A stretch of DNA of 64,000 nucleotides from assembly GCF_900142105.1 (NCBI RefSeq), contig NZ_FQZS01000013.1, forward strand, positions 54,395 to 118,394, in the 5' to 3' direction. Positions 59,883-64,000 of this stretch are shown one piece after another. Under the pieces are notes generated by a model. It saw only the letters and a list, made by a program, of their open reading frames with translations. It had not been told where the DNA came from and ran no database searches. Source of the stretch: Lutispora thermophila DSM 19022 (GTDB lineage: Bacteria; Bacillota; Clostridia; Lutisporales; Lutisporaceae). Positions within the stretch are counted from its first letter, which is position 1, and each line of letters opens with the position of its first letter. Position numbers and translations under genes: made by a program.

Positions 59883-61062
59883 GGTAAACAAGGGAGCATT
59901 CATAATTCTCGGATCGGTATTTTTTTCTGCTCTTTTCATAGGAGGTACCTTTTTCTACGGCATATTCTTCTTCATATTATTTCTATTGTTGCTATGCAGT
60001 TATATGGGGAAAAAGGTATATAAGTCTATGGAATGCCTTGTCTGGAAAGTGAGCGATAGTGTAACTTCAGGGGATTATATAGATTACAGTATAGAAATTT
60101 ATAATTCTTCCATGTTTCCCATACCATATATGGAGGTTTATGCAAATATACCTGAAAGGCTCACAGGGGAGCAAGAAAAGTTTAATGTAATATCTTTATC
60201 TCCCGGTGGAAAGATAAAGCTGTCAAAAAGCTTTACGTGCAAGCATAAGGGCATATATGATTTAGGTTCCATTGATGTAATATATGGGGATCCATTCTTT
60301 ATATTCAGTTGGAGAAAGCAGATTAAATATGATATATCCTTGATAGTACATCCAAAAATCTATCCCATAGAAAATGTGTTCATACCTGCCAATCAGATTT
60401 TTGGAACCATATCGCAAAAAAACAACGCTTTTGAAGATTTTACTAGCATAAAGGACATCAGAAAATATCAAAAGGGAGACAGCTTTAAGAAAATTCACTG
60501 GAAGGTTTCAGCACATAAGGGAGATTTATATGTTAAGAACCTGGATATGAATGCTTCTACTCATATGCATCTTTTTTTAGATCTCTATGAGGACAAATAT
60601 TTATGCGACCGAAGGGAAGATATTGAGGAAAGAGCATCTGAATGTGCTGCTTCTCTTATAAACTTTGCCATGTCAAAAGCTATTGGTGTAAATCTCTATG
60701 CTGCTGCAAAGGAATATATAAATCTATCTCATAAAGAAGCAGGTACATTGGAAACCTACTTGGATGTATTGGCAAATCTTAATTCGGAAGGAACCATAAA
60801 TATATCACAAATTATATATAAAGAATCTCAGAAGTTGAATTCAGGTGTCACAATAATAATTATTACACCAAAGGTAGATACAGATTTGATAAGTACGGCC
60901 TCCCAAATGAAGTTAAAGGGATTCAAGTTTGTAATATTTGAAATAAAAGATGAAAACATGATATCGGATGAGATGGGAAAATTTATTCCAGAGGATATAG
61001 GCTATATTCAAATTCCACTGGATGATGAAGGTCATATATTTGTGAGGGATATATATGCATAA
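59875..61062 (+). CDS. DUF58 domain protein (VWA-like)
   Basis: 395 residues. Two N-terminal membrane helices (GAFIILGSVFFSALFIGGTFFYGIFFFILFLLLL), an extracytoplasmic beta region with GDYIDYSIEIYNSSMFPIPYME, then the DUF58 signature DFTSIKDIRKYQKGDSFKKIHWKVSAHKGDLYVKNLD (about 190-225, consensus REY..GD..R.I.W..SA....L.VK). The C-terminal half is a VWA-like fold (MHLFLDLYED as a degenerate MIDAS). Standard partner of MoxR; it overlaps both neighbours, so the three genes are translated together. Confidence 0.93.
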   Translation: MFKVNKGAFIILGSVFFSALFIGGTFFYGIFFFILFLLLLCSYMGKKVYKSMECLVWKVSDSVTSGDYIDYSIEIYNSSMFPIPYMEVYANIPERLTGEQEKFNVISLSPGGKIKLSKSFTCKHKGIYDLGSIDVIYGDPFFIFSWRKQIKYDISLIVHPKIYPIENVFIPANQIFGTISQKNNAFEDFTSIKDIRKYQKGDSFKKIHWKVSAHKGDLYVKNLDMNASTHMHLFLDLYEDKYLCDRREDIEERASECAASLINFAMSKAIGVNLYAAAKEYINLSHKEAGTLETYLDVLANLNSEGTINISQIIYKESQKLNSGVTIIIITPKVDTDLISTASQMKLKGFKFVIFEIKDENMISDEMGKFIPEDIGYIQIPLDDEGHIFVRDIYA

Positions 61063-63292
61063 GAAAAATTTCAATGATATTTTTTTTAAAGGGTTTTTAT
61101 TGTTTGTAATGATTTTGGCCATATCCATGGGCATTGATGATTACTTCGAATTTGGTATAAAGCTAAACCATCTCATATTTTATGATATTGTGCTAATTAT
61201 TATAATTACCTTAATATATCATTATCCTTTAGCGTTGCTGTGGGGAACACTTCTTTTTATTGTTACATCCATATATATGTATTACTATCATAGCTTAATA
61301 TTCAATCGAATTCTTAATGACAGCCTCATGTTTATGCAATGGTTTCCTGCATATATTGCAGGTTATGCTATCTTTTCAAAGGATTATGCAATACCATTTT
61401 TGACAATCATGATGATCTTTTCTGGGGGAGTGCTGGGGATTCTGGTTTTCTCAAGGATAAATAAGCTTATAATAACTGCTATAGGCATCATACTCTTTTC
61501 GTTTTTTTGGTTTAAATATGTAGAAAAATCTCATTTATACCTGATGATTTATCTTTTCTCATCATTATTGCTTCATTCTTACAGCTTATGGGACAAAAAG
61601 AAGGAAGAATGGAAGAGAAAATCCATATCTGTCTCAATTAGCTTCTATAGAAGTTGGCTTGGGTGCGCTGTTTTGCTTATAGGTTTAGCCATGATGTTTA
61701 TGTTCGTGTTTCCTTTTAATATAAGACCCTTAAAAATTAATGCATTAAGCGATTTTATGGTACAAACCTTTCCTTTTATTACCGAATGGAAAAATGCGTC
61801 AGAGGAAAACTACGGATATAGCTTTAGATTCAGTTTAGGCAGGAATATATATAAGGATAAGAAGTTGGGTGGTCCGGTAAACTTTGATGGCAGCAATATG
61901 TTGTCTATAAAAGGAGATCTGATGAGTAATCTTTATCTAAGGGGAAGTGTCTATGATAAATATTCTGGATTTAACTGGAGCAAATCTAAAAGGTCACCAA
62001 AGATGTATGATGAAGAAAAAGTCATGAATCTGCCATTGCAAGTGACGTTTAGGGATATTACCATAGAGGTAAAGCCAGAAAGGTTGGTCTCATCCACTAT
62101 TTTTAATGCTCTGTACCCCGTAGGGGCATATATGGATGATGGCAAAATATTCATAGATGATGATTTGGAAATGTATTCGGCCAAAACCATAGGCAATGGA
62201 ACAAGCTATAGAATTAATATAAAAATTCCTCTTTATTCGAAGCATATGCTGAGAAATGCAAAGCCAGATATTGATGACAATTTGCAAAAATTATATCTTA
62301 GACTGCCCAGTACCATATCAGAAAGGACGAAAAGACTAGTAAATGATCTTACAGTAGCAAAAACAGATGCTTATGATAAGGCTATAGCTATTCAAAACTA
62401 TTTAAGAAGCAATTATAAATATACCTTAGAACCTCAATCAATTCCCGAAGGAAAAGAATTTGTTGATTATTTTTTGTTCGAAGGCAAGGAAGGCTATTGT
62501 ACTTACTTTGCATCATCAATGGTTGTCATGTTGAGGTTGGCAGGGATACCGGCCAGGTACGTGGAAGGGTTTCTGATTCAGACAGAAGGAGAAGGTTATA
62601 GAACTTACAATGTGGTGGATAGTAATTCTCATGCTTGGGTAGAAGCATACCTTGGTGAGTATGGATGGGTTACATTTGAGCCTACACCTGCTTATGATGA
62701 GATAAACATATTAGAACAGGTTAATATAGATGATATCCACAAGAATCCGCATATGGAAGGAGATGCATTAAAATCTATTTCTGATAATATCATTAATACC
62801 ACAACCAGAAGAAAAGACATTTTGGAGGATGATATATATACAGGAACTGACTTGTCAAAAGTGAATAAAAGCATAGACATTAGTATAAAGCATACTGCTT
62901 ATGTTATTGCATTTCTTCTAGTTGTATTAAGAGTTCTATATGGCTTAATAAGAATTAACATGATTAAGTTCATAAATTTCAATGAATCTCAGGAATCTGC
63001 CTATTTATATATAAAGCATATATTATGGTTATTAGGCAAATCAGGTATAAAGAAGAAGGAAAGTGAAACCCTCAGGCAATTATTGATGAGTTTGTGCCTA
63101 ATTCTGCAAATAGACAGGAAAGAATGTGAGCATATACTATCAATAATAGAGGGAATAATATATGGCGGGAAAACTATAGAAATCCAAGAAGTTGTGAAAC
63201 TTAAAGATTTTGAGAAGGAACTGAAGAAAAATATAAAGGAATATATGGGTGAAATAAAATATATATGGCATTTTTACTTTGGAAAAATATAA
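61055..63292 (+). CDS. TgpA-like transglutaminase-domain membrane protein
   Basis: 745 residues. Six or seven N-terminal membrane helices (about 1-220), a linker domain, then a transglutaminase-like core: FEGKEGYCTYFASSMVVMLRLAGIPARYVEGF (catalytic Cys about 477), VVDSNSHAWVEAYLGEYGWVTFEPTPAYD (catalytic His about 525 and Asp in the following strand). Another membrane helix follows at about 610 and a C-terminal DUF4129-like part ends the protein. This is the third member of MoxR-DUF58-TG operons; a membrane protein-crosslinking or peptidase-like role is inferred from the fold. Its start overlaps DUF58 by eight bases. Catalytic residues are intact. Confidence 0.92.
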   Translation: MHKKNFNDIFFKGFLLFVMILAISMGIDDYFEFGIKLNHLIFYDIVLIIIITLIYHYPLALLWGTLLFIVTSIYMYYYHSLIFNRILNDSLMFMQWFPAYIAGYAIFSKDYAIPFLTIMMIFSGGVLGILVFSRINKLIITAIGIILFSFFWFKYVEKSHLYLMIYLFSSLLLHSYSLWDKKKEEWKRKSISVSISFYRSWLGCAVLLIGLAMMFMFVFPFNIRPLKINALSDFMVQTFPFITEWKNASEENYGYSFRFSLGRNIYKDKKLGGPVNFDGSNMLSIKGDLMSNLYLRGSVYDKYSGFNWSKSKRSPKMYDEEKVMNLPLQVTFRDITIEVKPERLVSSTIFNALYPVGAYMDDGKIFIDDDLEMYSAKTIGNGTSYRINIKIPLYSKHMLRNAKPDIDDNLQKLYLRLPSTISERTKRLVNDLTVAKTDAYDKAIAIQNYLRSNYKYTLEPQSIPEGKEFVDYFLFEGKEGYCTYFASSMVVMLRLAGIPARYVEGFLIQTEGEGYRTYNVVDSNSHAWVEAYLGEYGWVTFEPTPAYDEINILEQVNIDDIHKNPHMEGDALKSISDNIINTTTRRKDILEDDIYTGTDLSKVNKSIDISIKHTAYVIAFLLVVLRVLYGLIRINMIKFINFNESQESAYLYIKHILWLLGKSGIKKKESETLRQLLMSLCLILQIDRKECEHILSIIEGIIYGGKTIEIQEVVKLKDFEKELKKNIKEYMGEIKYIWHFYFGKI

Positions 63293-63409
63293 GAAGTTTA
63301 CTCCTGCTAACATTTTAAAGTTCATGAGATGAGATAAAATATAGAAACCAATATTTTATCAAAAAAATATTTGTACTTTTAAAGATGCTATGATATAATA
63401 TTTTCGTTA

Positions 63410-63486
63410 GCGCGAGTGACGGAATTGGCATACGTATACGATTCAGGTTCGTAGTTTTGCGGGTTCAACTCCCGCCTCGCGCACCA
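63410..63486 (+). tRNA. tRNA-Leu (CAG) with short variable loop
   Basis: 77 bases including encoded CCA. Acceptor GCGCGAG/CTCGCGC, D-arm ACG..CGT with GGAATTGGCA as in leucine tRNAs, anticodon stem TACGA/TCGTA with loop TTCAGGT (anticodon CAG, G37), T-arm GCGGGTTCAACTCCCGC. The variable region is only GTTTT, whereas bacterial tRNA-Leu normally has a long extra arm of 11-20 bases. All four stems pair perfectly. Confidence 0.88.
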
Positions 63487-63532
63487 GCAATTGAAAATAT
63501 TATGTTTTAAGATAAAAATTATTTTTATAAAG

Positions 63533-63580
63533 GCGGTTACTATTTTTAACCAGTAATTAAAAATGGTAATCGCTTTTTTT
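63533..63580 (+). terminator. Terminator after tRNA-Leu
   Basis: GCGGTTACTATTTTTAA (63533-63549) and TTAAAAATGGTAATCGC (63557-63573) form a 17-bp, nearly perfect stem followed by TTTTTTT. Confidence 0.9.
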
Positions 63581-63644
63581 ATGGGCTTTAGCCTGTTGAG
63601 CATGAAGCGAGTTTCTCGAGAGAGAAATGAGCCATGCGAAACAA

Positions 63645-64000
63645 TAAACTACCCGCTATGCGGGTGCGCCACAGAACAGAGAAAGTATACGAGATATCTT
63701 AAAGCAGCTATGTAGTTATAAAGGAGTAGAAATTATAGAAGGACATCTTATGCCAGATCATGTACACATGTTAGGCATACCTCCAAAAATAAGTGTATCG
63801 AGTTTTATGGGGTATCTTAAAGGAAAGAGTGCACTAATGATATTTGATAAACATGCAAACTTAAAATATAAGTTTGGAAATAGGTACTTTTGGACAGAGA
63901 GTTACTATGTAAGTACTGTAGGGTTAAATGAAGCAACCATAAAGAAATACATACAAGAACAAGAAAAGCATGACATAATGGTAGACAAATTAAGTGTAAA
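63645..64000 (+). pseudogene. IS200-type transposase (TnpA, Y1) fragment
   Basis: From about 63672 the frame reads NRESIRDILKQLCSYKGVEI, then HLMPDHVHMLGIPPKISVSS, FMGYLKGKSALMIFDKHANL and FWTESYYVSTVGLNEATIKKY, running off the window. HxH (HVH) and the tyrosine-bearing YYV helix are the Y1 catalytic elements. The first 40 or so residues of a normal TnpA are missing. Directly before it lies CCCGCTATGCGGG (about 63648), the type of short hairpin found at IS200/IS605 ends, so an end has been joined to the middle of the gene by deletion. Confidence 0.82.

Noticed and set aside
1..64000. CRISPR array or prophage
   Set aside because: No regularly spaced direct repeats of 24-40 bp, cas genes, integrase or phage structural genes were seen.

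Overview
The window looks like the chromosome of a low-GC, spore-forming anaerobic member of the Clostridia. The supports are AT-rich genes with strong AGGAGG-type ribosome binding sites and frequent TTG/GTG starts, a CotJC-type spore-coat manganese catalase, clostridial family signatures (DUF5685, CD1871A, C_GCAxxG_C_C, the TIGR03915/TIGR03916 repair pair, VanW, an FtsA-like protein), cobalamin, guanine and TPP riboswitches, and a multi-subunit electron-transfer flavoenzyme in place of any respiratory oxidase. No rRNA, CRISPR array or prophage is visible.

Layout. 0-11 kb: a partial DUF5685 gene, a DnaJ/TPR protein, a membrane protein and a HAD hydrolase; a 395-bp palindromic MITE-like element; class II aldolase and an HD-GYP phosphodiesterase on the minus strand; a B12-riboswitch-controlled importer (btuF, a btuD fusion, btuC); threonine aldolase; a REP-like inverted pair; Lrp and a carboxymuconolactone-decarboxylase-like protein. 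11-24 kb: a radical SAM protein, an EctA-like acetyltransferase, a split ThrE exporter, a guanine-riboswitch-controlled NCS2 purine permease, a TDT transporter, the paired DNA-repair proteins, a membrane-anchored serpin, CotJC and a zinc alcohol dehydrogenase. 24-32 kb: a NUDIX hydrolase, then a self-contained sigma-54 module. In that module an AcoR-like activator carries dyads matching TGTAAA-N5-TTTACA in its own promoter and upstream of a -24/-12 promoter that drives a tautomerase-like protein and an alpha/beta hydrolase. tRNA-Thr, a riboswitch-like leader, a ComEC-like hydrolase with DUF3006 and an rRNA methyltransferase follow.

32-37.5 kb: a three-gene operon for a NuoE/NuoF-like pair plus a 1076-residue protein that fuses a NuoG-type iron-sulfur chain to an NfnB/GltD-type FAD-NAD(P) module. 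The catalytic centres of hydrogenases and formate dehydrogenases are absent, so an electron-bifurcating transhydrogenase is the best fit. 38-46.5 kb: a strikingly AT-rich, damaged island. It holds a truncated radical SAM gene, nested remnants of IS982- and IS3-family elements, a B12-binding radical SAM gene, an M20-type peptidase, an epimerase (all three with in-frame stops or frameshifts) and an intact MFS exporter. This looks like a decaying small-molecule or peptide biosynthetic cluster.

46.5-64 kb: ogt; TPP-riboswitch thiT; a CD1871A / polyferredoxin / TlpA redox set; an ArsR-MFS pair; a nucleoside phosphorylase whose ribosome binding site is a run of nine G; an FAH-family hydrolase; an acetyltransferase; an FtsA-like ATPase; VanW; DUF2225; a MoxR-DUF58-transglutaminase operon; an unusual tRNA-Leu with a short variable loop; and a broken IS200-type element at the right edge.
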